A DNA stretch of 50,610 nt from Synechococcales cyanobacterium GL140_1_metabinner_5_sub (GTDB lineage Bacteria > Cyanobacteriota > Cyanobacteriia > Cyanobacteriales > Chamaesiphonaceae). The notes under the pieces were generated by a model. It had not been told where the DNA came from. It did not search any database and saw nothing but the letters and a program-made list of their open reading frames with translations. Shown in pieces: positions 1-7,163 of this stretch (its first letter is position 1; each line of letters opens with the position of its first letter). The position numbers and the translations under genes are program-made. Where the stretch lies: contig JANYHM010000010.1 in NCBI GenBank assembly GCA_025359065.1, positions 1 through 50,610 of the forward strand, in the 5' to 3' direction.

Positions 1-78
1 GACTCTATGGAGCTTACTGTATAAAAATTACCTGCTTTATTCATTTAATGGACTTCATTCGAGCTGAAACCGCTATAG
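1..78. repeat. Left arm of an exact 78-bp inverted repeat at the window ends
   Basis: These 78 bases are the exact reverse complement of 50472-50549. The match starts at the first base of the window, so the true repeat may extend further left. It stops abruptly after base 78. Read on the minus strand, the arm carries the same C-terminal codons (ending ARMKSIK and a stop) as the short reading frame at the right end. Seen directly: identity and inverted orientation. Inferred: the end of an insertion sequence or MITE, or a repeat at which a draft contig was broken. Confidence 0.9.
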
Positions 79-507
79 GGATCCTCTGCTGCCGTTGATC
101 AGAATAAATTTGATAAAATGTGTTTTCGTATACAAACAATCTAACAATAAAGGTTAAATCGATTGGATTATATTTCTCACTATTACAATAGCGTAAATAC
201 TAAATCCAGAGAACGCTCTAACCTTAAGATTTCTTGAGGACTTTTGAGCCTTTAAGTATTAAGAATTGTTTGGCTTGCCATGAATTATATTTCTCAAACT
301 ATTATATATGTAGGTTAGCAGCTCCTGCTTCTAATCACAGAGAAAGGTTACTTCAGGATTTAGTTCTCTAAGACTTCCAAGAATTGTTAATCTTTGTAAT
401 GCCGCTGATCACAATCATCCTGAACGACCGTTCGTTTGTTTCTAGATCAAAAAAAGCTGCATGCTGTTGACTTTATTACTGCATTTATTTTATTGAAGTG
501 ATTTACT
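79..507. other. AT-rich intergenic region upstream of the alpha-dioxygenase gene
   Basis: No convincing gene is seen in these roughly 430 bases. A minus-strand frame of about 50 codons runs through the left repeat arm but has no start codon, and it is probably chance in AT-rich DNA. Two loosely similar stretches beginning attatatttctca occur near 165 and 284. The part nearest 508 probably holds the promoter of the downstream gene; a TTGACT at 467-472 could be a -35 box, but the matching -10 is poor. Confidence 0.4.
422..433. promoter_or_regulatory. Candidate operator palindrome
   Basis: GAACGACCGTTC has perfect 5-bp arms around a 2-bp centre and lies 74 bp before the start of the alpha-dioxygenase-like gene. 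Short palindromes of this shape are typical of TetR-type repressor sites. No such regulator is encoded beside it, so the role is inference. Confidence 0.25.
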
Positions 508-2241
508 ATGAGCAAACCTTGGCATCGCTTACCACTACCATTTGCTGTCTTGGCACTAGCTAAATTCCGCGATCGGCTGCGCAAAAACAACCTCCACAGC
601 ACAGCAGACTTCTCTACTAAACTTACCGCTCCCCCAGCACCAGCGGGGCATAAAACCGTTCGTACCTCAGATGGTAGCTATAATGATTTAAGTCAGCCAG
701 AAATGGGCATGACCGGCAGTCGTCTGGGCCGCAATACTCCCTTGGCAGAAATCCCCGATCCTGCTGCCGATTTACTAAATCCTAGTCCTCGGGAAGTAAG
801 TCGGCGGTTGATGACCCGCAAGGAATTCATTCCAGCTACTAGTCTGAACGTGTTGGCAGCAGCCTGGATTCAGTTTCAAAACCACGATTGGTTTTCTCAT
901 GGAGATAATCAGCCCAATCGACACATCGATATTCCCTTAGCCCCAGATGATCCTTGGCCACAGGAACACCGACCCATAGCCATCAAGGAAACTGCTGGTG
1001 ATAATACTCGCACCGATGCCACTCCGCCCAAAACCTTTGTTAATCATGTAACTCAATGGTGGGACGGCTCACAGATTTATGGCAGTACTGCTGAAAAAGT
1101 CGATCGGCTACGCAGTCACCACAAAGGCAAAATGACTATTGGTGAAGATGGGCTGCTGCCGTTAGATCCAGCGATTGGCGTTGACGATACCGGCTTTAAT
1201 GATAATTGGTGGGTGGGCTTAAGTCTCCTACACACCCTGTTTGTGAAAGAACACAACTACATTTGTGATGAGCTGCATCGACGTAATCCAGAATGGAACG
1301 ACCAAGAACTATTCGATCATGCCCGGTTGATAGTTGCTGCCCTCACCGCCAAAATTCATACAGTGGAATGGACTCCCGGCATTTTATCGCACCCCGCCGT
1401 GCAGGTAGCCATGAGTGCTAACTGGTGGGGACTATTAGGTCAAGGAATTAAAAAAGCGATCGGGCGAGTCAGCGATAACGAAAGTATTAGCGGGATCATT
1501 GGCTCCTCTACGGATCAGCATGGAGCACCCTACGCTATGACCGAAGAATTTGTCTCGGTGTATCGACTGCATCCGCTGATTCCCGATGATCTAACTATTC
1601 ATGCTGTCTCTGATAACCGGGTATTACTAGAAACCAACTTTTTTGATGTATCTGGCAAACGCACCAGAGGTTTATTTGATCACGCTGAAGTGGCCGATGT
1701 CTTTTATTCTTTGGGCATCGCTCATCCTGGGGCACTGTGTCTGAATAACTATCCGCGTTTTCTTCAGCAAATGCAGCGAGACAGTGGCGAAGTATTTGAC
1801 CTGGCAATGATCGATATTTTACGCGATCGAGAGCGGGGCGTGCCGCGCTACAACCAGTTCCGCGAAATGATTGGCAAAGAACGAGTCAAGTCTTTTGCCG
1901 AAATTACCAGCAACACAGCCTGGGCAAAGGAGATGGCTGATCTCTATCAAAACGACTTAGAAAAAGTCGATTTAATGGTGGGATTATTTGCAGAAGATTT
2001 ACCAGCAGGCTTTGGGTTTAGCGATACGGCATTCCGAGTATTTATTTTGATGGCCTCCAGACGGTTGAAGAGCGATCGGTTTTACACCAAAGATTACCGC
2101 GCCGAAATCTATACTCAGTTTGGCCTAGACTGGATTGATCGCACCACCATGTCAGATTTGTTGAAACGTCATTACCCTGAACTAGCACCGAGCTTAGAGG
2201 GAGTCAAAAATGCTTTCGCTCCCTGGCGGCGGACGTTCTGA
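508..2241 (+). CDS. Alpha-dioxygenase-like haem peroxidase (fatty-acid oxygenase family)
   Basis: 577 residues of the animal-type haem peroxidase superfamily, closest by motif memory to plant alpha-dioxygenases, which put O2 on the alpha carbon of fatty acids. Residues 123-130 hold the distal haem histidine (His126 in FQNHDWF). Residues 346-355 read TEEFVSVYRLH, giving the Tyr352 radical site and the proximal His355 spaced as in that family. Other family-like blocks are LLHTLFVKEHN, DRERGVPRYN and ASRRLKSDRF. The length is close to the plant enzymes (about 640). No signal peptide is obvious. The ATG at 508 lacks a strong Shine-Dalgarno site. The BrxD-like gene follows after 67 bp on the same strand and may be cotranscribed. 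Substrate and product are inferred from the family; a peroxidase role remains possible. Confidence 0.85.
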   Translation: MSKPWHRLPLPFAVLALAKFRDRLRKNNLHSTADFSTKLTAPPAPAGHKTVRTSDGSYNDLSQPEMGMTGSRLGRNTPLAEIPDPAADLLNPSPREVSRRLMTRKEFIPATSLNVLAAAWIQFQNHDWFSHGDNQPNRHIDIPLAPDDPWPQEHRPIAIKETAGDNTRTDATPPKTFVNHVTQWWDGSQIYGSTAEKVDRLRSHHKGKMTIGEDGLLPLDPAIGVDDTGFNDNWWVGLSLLHTLFVKEHNYICDELHRRNPEWNDQELFDHARLIVAALTAKIHTVEWTPGILSHPAVQVAMSANWWGLLGQGIKKAIGRVSDNESISGIIGSSTDQHGAPYAMTEEFVSVYRLHPLIPDDLTIHAVSDNRVLLETNFFDVSGKRTRGLFDHAEVADVFYSLGIAHPGALCLNNYPRFLQQMQRDSGEVFDLAMIDILRDRERGVPRYNQFREMIGKERVKSFAEITSNTAWAKEMADLYQNDLEKVDLMVGLFAEDLPAGFGFSDTAFRVFILMASRRLKSDRFYTKDYRAEIYTQFGLDWIDRTTMSDLLKRHYPELAPSLEGVKNAFAPWRRTF

Positions 2242-2308
2242 AAGATTATTCGCCAGATAAGGTATCTGGTCAGAAAGCCTGAGCCACTGACCCGTAAGGA
2301 CTGGTACA

Positions 2309-3661
2309 ATGGCGGGAAATTCTGCTGACCAAATAATGACCATTAACCCCCGCGATATTGAGCATATTTTTGAACGCCTGCGATCGGGGGTAGTACCCGA
2401 TCGAGGTCTAGAAGCTTTTGCGGTGGGCATTGATATGCAGCGGGGCGAAGTTCATCGCCAGCTTACATTAGCCAGTGACAACGAAGGCACCTTCAAGTTT
2501 TTGCGGGGTGGCTATGGCTGCGGTAAGACTTTTATGTCGCGGCTAGCTTTGCTAGATGCGCAGGCTCAGGGCTTTGCGACCAGTTTTGTAGTGGTTTCTG
2601 ATAACGATTTACACTTTCATCGGTTTGATGATGTTTATCGTAAAGTAGTGCAAGAGCTAGGTACCGCATCCTGTGAGCGAGGAGCTTTAAGTGACATCAT
2701 CGATCGATGGATTGCTCGGGTAGAAGATGCCTTGGTGGCCACTGGTGCTGACGTGGAAGCAGAAGATTTTGATCAAAAAGTGCAGGCCAGAATCGAAGAA
2801 GATTTAGCATCTTTGACTGGGGGCAAAGCACCCGAAGATATGATCAGGGTACTGCGGACAATTTTTGAACTGAAACAGAAGGGCGATATTGTAGAAGCCA
2901 GCGCGCTGCTTTCTTGGCTATCGGGCAGTGAAAACGTGGCGGGAAGCGCCAAACGGTTGGCCAGCATTAAGGGTGATATTGGTAGCCGGGAAGCGCTGGA
3001 TTACCTACAGGGAATTTTGGAAATCACTAAAGCCGCAGGTTATAAGGGTTTAGTGATTGTGATTGATGAAGTAGAGACTATTTTGCGAATGCGTCATGAT
3101 GTACGCGGTAAGTCGCTAAATGGGATTCGCCAAATTTGTGATGCAGCCGATCGATATCGCGGTTTGTTTTGGGTATTTACTGGCACCCCGGAGTTTTTTG
3201 ATACCAATCGAGGGGTGGCCGGGTTGCCGCCGCTGCATGATCGAATTAAGTTTTTGCAGTCTGGCAGTTTCGCCAATCCTCGCCAGCCTCAGCTAGCTTT
3301 GCAGCCGTTTAATGCCGAGCGGTTACGGGAGGTGGCCATGAAGTTACGGGAGTTGTACCCGATCGAAGACCGACTGCCTTTGATTCAGAAAGTGACTCCA
3401 GTGTTTATTGATCGGCTGGTGGCCAGTGTCACTGCTGGTTTCCGTGGGGATGTGGGAGTGGTGCCGCGCCAGTTTCTGCGCCAGTTTGTGAATATCTTAG
3501 ATTTGGCTGCGACTTTCCCGGATTTTGATCCAATGACCGCAGAAGGGCTAGAAGTAGCTTCGGCTGAACTAAACGCCGAAGAACTCCGCATCCAGCAAGG
3601 TTTACCAGCATTCGTTCCAGAACCAGAAGATGAAAAAACTTATGAATTAGTTGAGTTCTGA
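2309..3661 (+). CDS. BrxD-like AAA-type ATPase (DUF2791 family), orphan
   Basis: 450-residue P-loop ATPase of the family that includes BrxD of BREX phage-defence systems. The Walker A motif is GGYGCGKT at residues 67-74. The Walker B motif ends in Asp253-Glu254 (LVIVIDEVETILR), and the ETILR tail is typical of this family. The N-terminal block (PRDIEHIFERLRSGVVPDRGLE) and the C-terminal helical part also fit. No other BREX gene (pglX, pglZ, brxC, a helicase) lies in the window: upstream is an alpha-dioxygenase gene and downstream is rpmH. Family membership is well supported. A defence role is only inferred, and a housekeeping DNA-related ATPase is equally possible. Confidence 0.8.
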   Translation: MAGNSADQIMTINPRDIEHIFERLRSGVVPDRGLEAFAVGIDMQRGEVHRQLTLASDNEGTFKFLRGGYGCGKTFMSRLALLDAQAQGFATSFVVVSDNDLHFHRFDDVYRKVVQELGTASCERGALSDIIDRWIARVEDALVATGADVEAEDFDQKVQARIEEDLASLTGGKAPEDMIRVLRTIFELKQKGDIVEASALLSWLSGSENVAGSAKRLASIKGDIGSREALDYLQGILEITKAAGYKGLVIVIDEVETILRMRHDVRGKSLNGIRQICDAADRYRGLFWVFTGTPEFFDTNRGVAGLPPLHDRIKFLQSGSFANPRQPQLALQPFNAERLREVAMKLRELYPIEDRLPLIQKVTPVFIDRLVASVTAGFRGDVGVVPRQFLRQFVNILDLAATFPDFDPMTAEGLEVASAELNAEELRIQQGLPAFVPEPEDEKTYELVEF

Positions 3662-3799
3662 TTTTCTTACTGCCATCAACCCACTGAAAGCCCATAATCT
3701 GATTCGCAGCATTTATCGAAAAAAGCCCTAACATCTGCTAAGCTAAAGAATTGTGGCTTTTCGGCGACAAAATCCCCACTTGTAAAACATCAACGTACC

Positions 3800-3937
3800 A
3801 TGACACAGCGTACCCTGCGCGGCACCAACCGCAAGCAAAAAAGAACCTCCGGCTTCAGAGCACGGATGCGTAGCCACACTGGCCAAAACGTGATCAAAGC
3901 CCGCCGTGCCAGAGGCCGTCGTCGCCTGTCGGTGTAG
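3800..3937 (+). CDS. rpmH: 50S ribosomal protein L34
   Basis: 45 residues, [15 protein letters not shown] at the start and [11 protein letters not shown] at the end, highly basic throughout. This is the standard L34 sequence and length. It is a small component of the large ribosomal subunit. It is followed after 2 bp by rnpA, the universal bacterial order, and the whole downstream block to YceD is probably one transcript. The 138-bp gap upstream after the BrxD-like gene should contain the promoter. Confidence 0.98.
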   Translation: MTQRTLRGTNRKQKRTSGFRARMRSHTGQNVIKARRARGRRRLSV

Positions 3938-3939
3938 CC

Positions 3940-4338
3940 ATGTCCTTGCCGAAAACCTATCGGCTTCGACGCAGACAAGATTTTCAGCAGGTCTATCAAA
4001 AAGGTCGGCGGCGGACAGGGACACACCTGTCAGTCACAGTCTTACATAGACCCCGTTCTTTAGACAATCCTGCCGCTCAGCGTCTCGATGCCACATGCTT
4101 CGGGATTTCGATCGGCAAAAAAGTCAGCAAAAAAGCGGTAGTGCGTAATTTGATCAAAAGACGCATCAAAGGCGCTCTGCGACAATCGATCAGCCAAATT
4201 TTGCCCGGAAAAATGGTGGTGATCACCTGCAAACCGAGCATCATAGGATGTGATTATGACGAAATTTTGCGAGAATTAAAGAAATTATTGCTAACACTTG
4301 AGGTAATGCATGGGCATCAAGGAAACAACCTTCTATGA
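3940..4338 (+). CDS. rnpA: Ribonuclease P protein component
   Basis: 132 residues. The protein binds the RNase P RNA and helps it cut the 5' leader from pre-tRNA. The family signature is visible as KKAVVRNLIKRRIKGALR at about residues 68-85, with the N-terminal LPKTYRLRRRQDFQQVYQKGRR block before it. The gene starts 2 bp after rpmH, and its last 29 bases overlap the start of the next gene in another frame, indicating tight translational coupling. Confidence 0.97.
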   Translation: MSLPKTYRLRRRQDFQQVYQKGRRRTGTHLSVTVLHRPRSLDNPAAQRLDATCFGISIGKKVSKKAVVRNLIKRRIKGALRQSISQILPGKMVVITCKPSIIGCDYDEILRELKKLLLTLEVMHGHQGNNLL

Positions 4339-4720
4339 AGGCGGTCCACACATCGGCGATTTGATTTTTAATCTTCTGCTCGGGATTTTTGTTGTTTTTA
4401 TTCCCCTCTCGATCGGTGCCGTCACCAGAGCACTCTGGCTACGCTACAAAATTACTGATCGGCGGGTCTCAGTCGTAGGTGGCTGGATGGGACGCGATCG
4501 AACTGATATTATTTATGCAGACATCGCCGATGCCATTAAAATTCCTCGGGGTCTTGGCCTCTGGGGTGACATGGTATTGGTGCTGCAAGACGGCAGCCGC
4601 TTAGAAATGCGTGCCGTACCTAAATACATTGAGATGTATGAATACATCAACGAAAGAGTTCAGGCCAAAACTGGTGAACCTTTCAAATCTGTTGCTGCCA
4701 AAGCTGCTCAGGCCGCTTAG
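4310..4720 (+). CDS. PH-domain (bPH2/DUF304-type) membrane protein
   Basis: 136 residues. One hydrophobic segment at about residues 15-35 (DLIFNLLLGIFVVFIPLSIG) is followed by a beta-rich bacterial PH-like domain with YKITDRRVSVVGGWMGR and DIADAIKIPRG. A gene like this sits between rnpA and yidC in many cyanobacteria, which suggests a role at the membrane near the insertion machinery, but no biochemical function is established. It overlaps rnpA by 29 bp. The MGIKET start matches what I recall for relatives. Confidence 0.85.
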   Translation: MGIKETTFYEGGPHIGDLIFNLLLGIFVVFIPLSIGAVTRALWLRYKITDRRVSVVGGWMGRDRTDIIYADIADAIKIPRGLGLWGDMVLVLQDGSRLEMRAVPKYIEMYEYINERVQAKTGEPFKSVAAKAAQAA

Positions 4721-4810
4721 ATCAGTGATACGACTGTTCACATCATGACTGTGGCCACGACCAGTCCGATCGTCGTGGTATCCCCCTTTTCCTTTACAGC
4801 GGACTGACTA

Positions 4811-5986
4811 ATGGACTTTGGTATCGGGTTTATTTCCAACAACGTCATGTTGCCAATCCTAGATTTTTTCTATGGAATTGTGCCCAACTATGGTTTGGCG
4901 ATCGTCGCTCTTACCGTCGTAATTCGTTTTGCGCTCTACCCGCTCACTGCCGGGTCTACCCGCAGTATGCGCCGCACTCGCATCTCCCAACCCCTCATGC
5001 AAAAACGGGTGAAGGAAACACAAGAGAAGTACAAAAACGACCCGCCCAAACAGCAAGAAGAAATGAGTGCCATCTATAAAGAGTTTGGCAACCCATTGAG
5101 CGGCTGTTTACCGCTGGTGTTTCAAATGCCGGTATTGTTTGCGTTATTCGCAACTCTAAGGGGGTCGCCATTCTCTAACATCGACTACAGCATTAATGTG
5201 AACGTTGTACCCAAAGACCAAATTGCTCAAATTCAGCCTCAGCCATTTAACAGCGAACCCCACAGCATTTACTTCAGCGATAACTTCCATGCTCCAGTCG
5301 TTGCCGATATTGCTACTGGTAACGTGTTAGGCGAAGGTCAGTCAGCTAAAGTCACTTTTCAGACCGTCGATGGCAAAGCTTTATCAGAAGTATTGACTCA
5401 GTATCCTGGTACCAAGATTGCACCAACATGGACTGTAGCCAAAGGTGAAGACAAAGTTAAAATTTCTGCCGATGGTTCGATCGAAGCCCTCGCTGCTGGT
5501 GAAGCCACTATCAAAGGCACAGTGCAAGGAATTGCCGCCGATACCGGATTCCTGTTTATCGATGCCCTTGGTCACGTTGGAGCCAGAGATCCAGACGGCA
5601 CTATCCATTGGGATGTGTTGGGCATGATTATTTTCTTTGGTCTGAGCTTGTATGTGAGCCAAACTCTCACTGGGCCTAAGCCTGATCCTGCCGGTTCTGA
5701 CAACCCCGAAAAAGATGCTAGCCAGCAGGCTGTGAACAAGTTCACCCCGATTATTTTCTCGGGCATGTTCTTGTTCTTCCCCTTGCCAGCGGGAGTTTTG
5801 ATGTACATGGTGATCGGCAACGTTTTTCAGACTGTCCAGACCTACATTATTTCTAAAGAGCCGCTGCCAGCCGATCTGCAAAAGATTGTAGACTCTCAAG
5901 AAAAAGAGAAAAAAGCCAAAGAAGGCCGCGAAAGCCTGCCTTTTGAAAAAGGTAAAAATTCTAAGAAAAAGGCTACCGATTCATGA
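4811..5986 (+). CDS. yidC: Membrane protein insertase YidC/Oxa1/Alb3 family
   Basis: 391 residues. Inserts and folds membrane proteins, in cyanobacteria including thylakoid proteins. The conserved core is present: an N-terminal helix, the cytoplasmic basic loop ([20 protein letters not shown]), the [20 protein letters not shown] helix at about 94-115, and C-terminal helices ([20 protein letters not shown]). Between the second and later helices lies an insertion of about 140 residues (130-270) containing a stretch like a bacterial Ig-like domain ([20 protein letters not shown]). The tail is very lysine-rich, as expected for ribosome contact. Its last four bases overlap the next start (ATGA). 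Confidence 0.96.
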   Translation: MDFGIGFISNNVMLPILDFFYGIVPNYGLAIVALTVVIRFALYPLTAGSTRSMRRTRISQPLMQKRVKETQEKYKNDPPKQQEEMSAIYKEFGNPLSGCLPLVFQMPVLFALFATLRGSPFSNIDYSINVNVVPKDQIAQIQPQPFNSEPHSIYFSDNFHAPVVADIATGNVLGEGQSAKVTFQTVDGKALSEVLTQYPGTKIAPTWTVAKGEDKVKISADGSIEALAAGEATIKGTVQGIAADTGFLFIDALGHVGARDPDGTIHWDVLGMIIFFGLSLYVSQTLTGPKPDPAGSDNPEKDASQQAVNKFTPIIFSGMFLFFPLPAGVLMYMVIGNVFQTVQTYIISKEPLPADLQKIVDSQEKEKKAKEGRESLPFEKGKNSKKKATDS

Positions 5987-6447
5987 GTATTGCCGCTAAG
6001 CAATGGTTGGAAGAGGTCTTAGACCTAGCTGGCTTCGCTGTCGGTGTAGATAACCAGTCGATCGACGGTCAGGAATGGCTGACGATCAACTCCCAATCTC
6101 TTACTCCGGGGCAAGTCACCACTCTAATTGGCACTGACGGTGCTGCCCTAGATGCCCTGCAGTATTTAGCCAACGAGGCTTTTGCTGGAGAAGCTAAACC
6201 CGCCATTGTGGTGGAGCTAGACGGCTATCGGCAAAAAAGATCTTCGGAACTGAAAATCATCGCTGATCGAGCCGCTGAGCACGTGCGTAGTACTGGCACC
6301 GAATACGAAATGCCTCCCTTATCGGGCGCAGCTCGGCGAGAGCTGCATAGCTTTTTTGAAGCCTCTGAGGACTACCCAGATTTGACAACAACCAGTCGGG
6401 GAGTGGATGCCGATCGCCGGTTGGTAGTAGAGCTGAAATCGCTCTAA
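5983..6447 (+). CDS. KH/R3H-domain RNA-binding protein (Jag/KhpB-like)
   Basis: 154 residues. A KH-like part (residues about 40-85, [19 protein letters not shown]) is followed by an R3H domain with the R-x3-H core in ARRELHSFF at about 111-119. The N-terminal Jag domain of Firmicute homologues is missing, as usual in cyanobacteria. It is translationally coupled to yidC by an ATGA overlap. RNA binding is inferred from the domains; the targets are unknown. Confidence 0.9.
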   Translation: MSIAAKQWLEEVLDLAGFAVGVDNQSIDGQEWLTINSQSLTPGQVTTLIGTDGAALDALQYLANEAFAGEAKPAIVVELDGYRQKRSSELKIIADRAAEHVRSTGTEYEMPPLSGAARRELHSFFEASEDYPDLTTTSRGVDADRRLVVELKSL

Positions 6448-6469
6448 CGTAAAATCGTCTAAGCAAACC

Positions 6470-6985
6470 ATGGAAAAAGTCTTTATTCCCCATCTGTTTC
6501 GTCACGAATGCCATACCCTAAAAATTCCAGTGGATGGCATGGTTCTGGACTTAGAAACTCTGACCCCGGTGCGTGGTCAAATTACCGTGCAGCACCAGGG
6601 CACTTTTTTGAATGTGTCGGCAGAAGCCGAATCGATTATTACCCTAGCCTGTCATCGCTGCTTACAGCAGTACAATCATCGGCTGCAACTAGATGCCAAA
6701 GAAGTGATTTGGTTAGATGAAGCGGCTGATGATACCTATGATGGGCCGATCGAACTGCGAGTAGATTTTAATGATCTGGTGGAGTCCCTGAATCCGGAAG
6801 GTCATTTTGATGCTGAAACTTGGCTATATGAGCAGCTCTGCTTATCTTTACCTCATCGGCAGCTTTGCAACACAGATTGTCCCGGCCTGTTGCCCCCAGA
6901 TAGTCAACCGGTAGCCATAGAAGAGACTAAGGTAATCGACGGTCGTTGGGGCAGTCTAAAATCTCTGTTAGAGAAGTCTGAATAA
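6470..6985 (+). CDS. YceD family protein (DUF177)
   Basis: 171 residues. YceD/DUF177 proteins are linked to 23S rRNA metabolism or large-subunit biogenesis in bacteria and plastids. A paired CHRC (about 63-66) and CNTDC (about 138-142) could bind a metal. The closing DGRWGSLKSLL block is characteristic of the family. It is the last gene of the rpmH cluster, 22 bp after the KH/R3H gene, and is followed at once by a strong terminator. Confidence 0.9.
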   Translation: MEKVFIPHLFRHECHTLKIPVDGMVLDLETLTPVRGQITVQHQGTFLNVSAEAESIITLACHRCLQQYNHRLQLDAKEVIWLDEAADDTYDGPIELRVDFNDLVESLNPEGHFDAETWLYEQLCLSLPHRQLCNTDCPGLLPPDSQPVAIEETKVIDGRWGSLKSLLEKSE

Positions 6986-6987
6986 GT

Positions 6988-7022
6988 AAGCAAAAAGCGC
7001 AGCTTAGCTGCGCTTTTTGCTT
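6988..7022 (+). terminator. Rho-independent terminator of the rpmH-YceD operon
   Basis: Perfect inverted repeat with 17-nt arms around one central base (AAGCAAAAAGCGCAGCT and its complement), with a T-rich right arm. It starts three bases after the YceD stop codon. The stem is symmetrical, so it could also stop transcripts of the opposing strand downstream of the tRNA. Confidence 0.9.
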
Positions 7023-7027
7023 GTCTA

Positions 7028-7114
7028 CGGAGAGAGAGGGATTCGAACCCTCGTTAAAGTTTCCCCCAAACAGCATTTCCAGTGCTGCGCCTTCAACCGC
7101 TCGGCCATCTCTCC
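7028..7114 (-). tRNA. tRNA-Ser (anticodon GGA)
   Basis: 87 nt on the minus strand. The acceptor stem GGAGAGA pairs with TCTCTCC, the discriminator is G, and no CCA is encoded. The anticodon arm CAGCA-CTGGAAA-TGCTG places GGA at positions 34-36. There is a long variable arm, as in class II tRNAs, and a T arm with GGTTCGAATCC. It reads UCC and UCU serine codons. It lies 49 bp downstream of the CheA gene on the same strand. Confidence 0.97.
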
Positions 7115-7163
7115 AGAGCTTATCTAGGATAGCTTGCGGTAATGACCAGTGTCAACAGCAGAT

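Noticed and set aside
79-230. Minus-strand frame of about 50 codons leading into the left repeat arm
   Set aside because: No start codon and AT-rich composition; kept only as a note.
2309-3661. A complete BREX defence system
   Set aside because: Only the BrxD-like ATPase is present; no methylase, phosphatase-like PglZ or BrxC gene is in the window.
3429-4026. Several minus-strand frames over the BrxD end, rpmH and rnpA
   Set aside because: They are antisense to rpmH and rnpA, whose products are unmistakable.
5384-5899. Long minus-strand frame inside yidC
   Set aside because: Shadow of a real gene; no domain and no independent signals.
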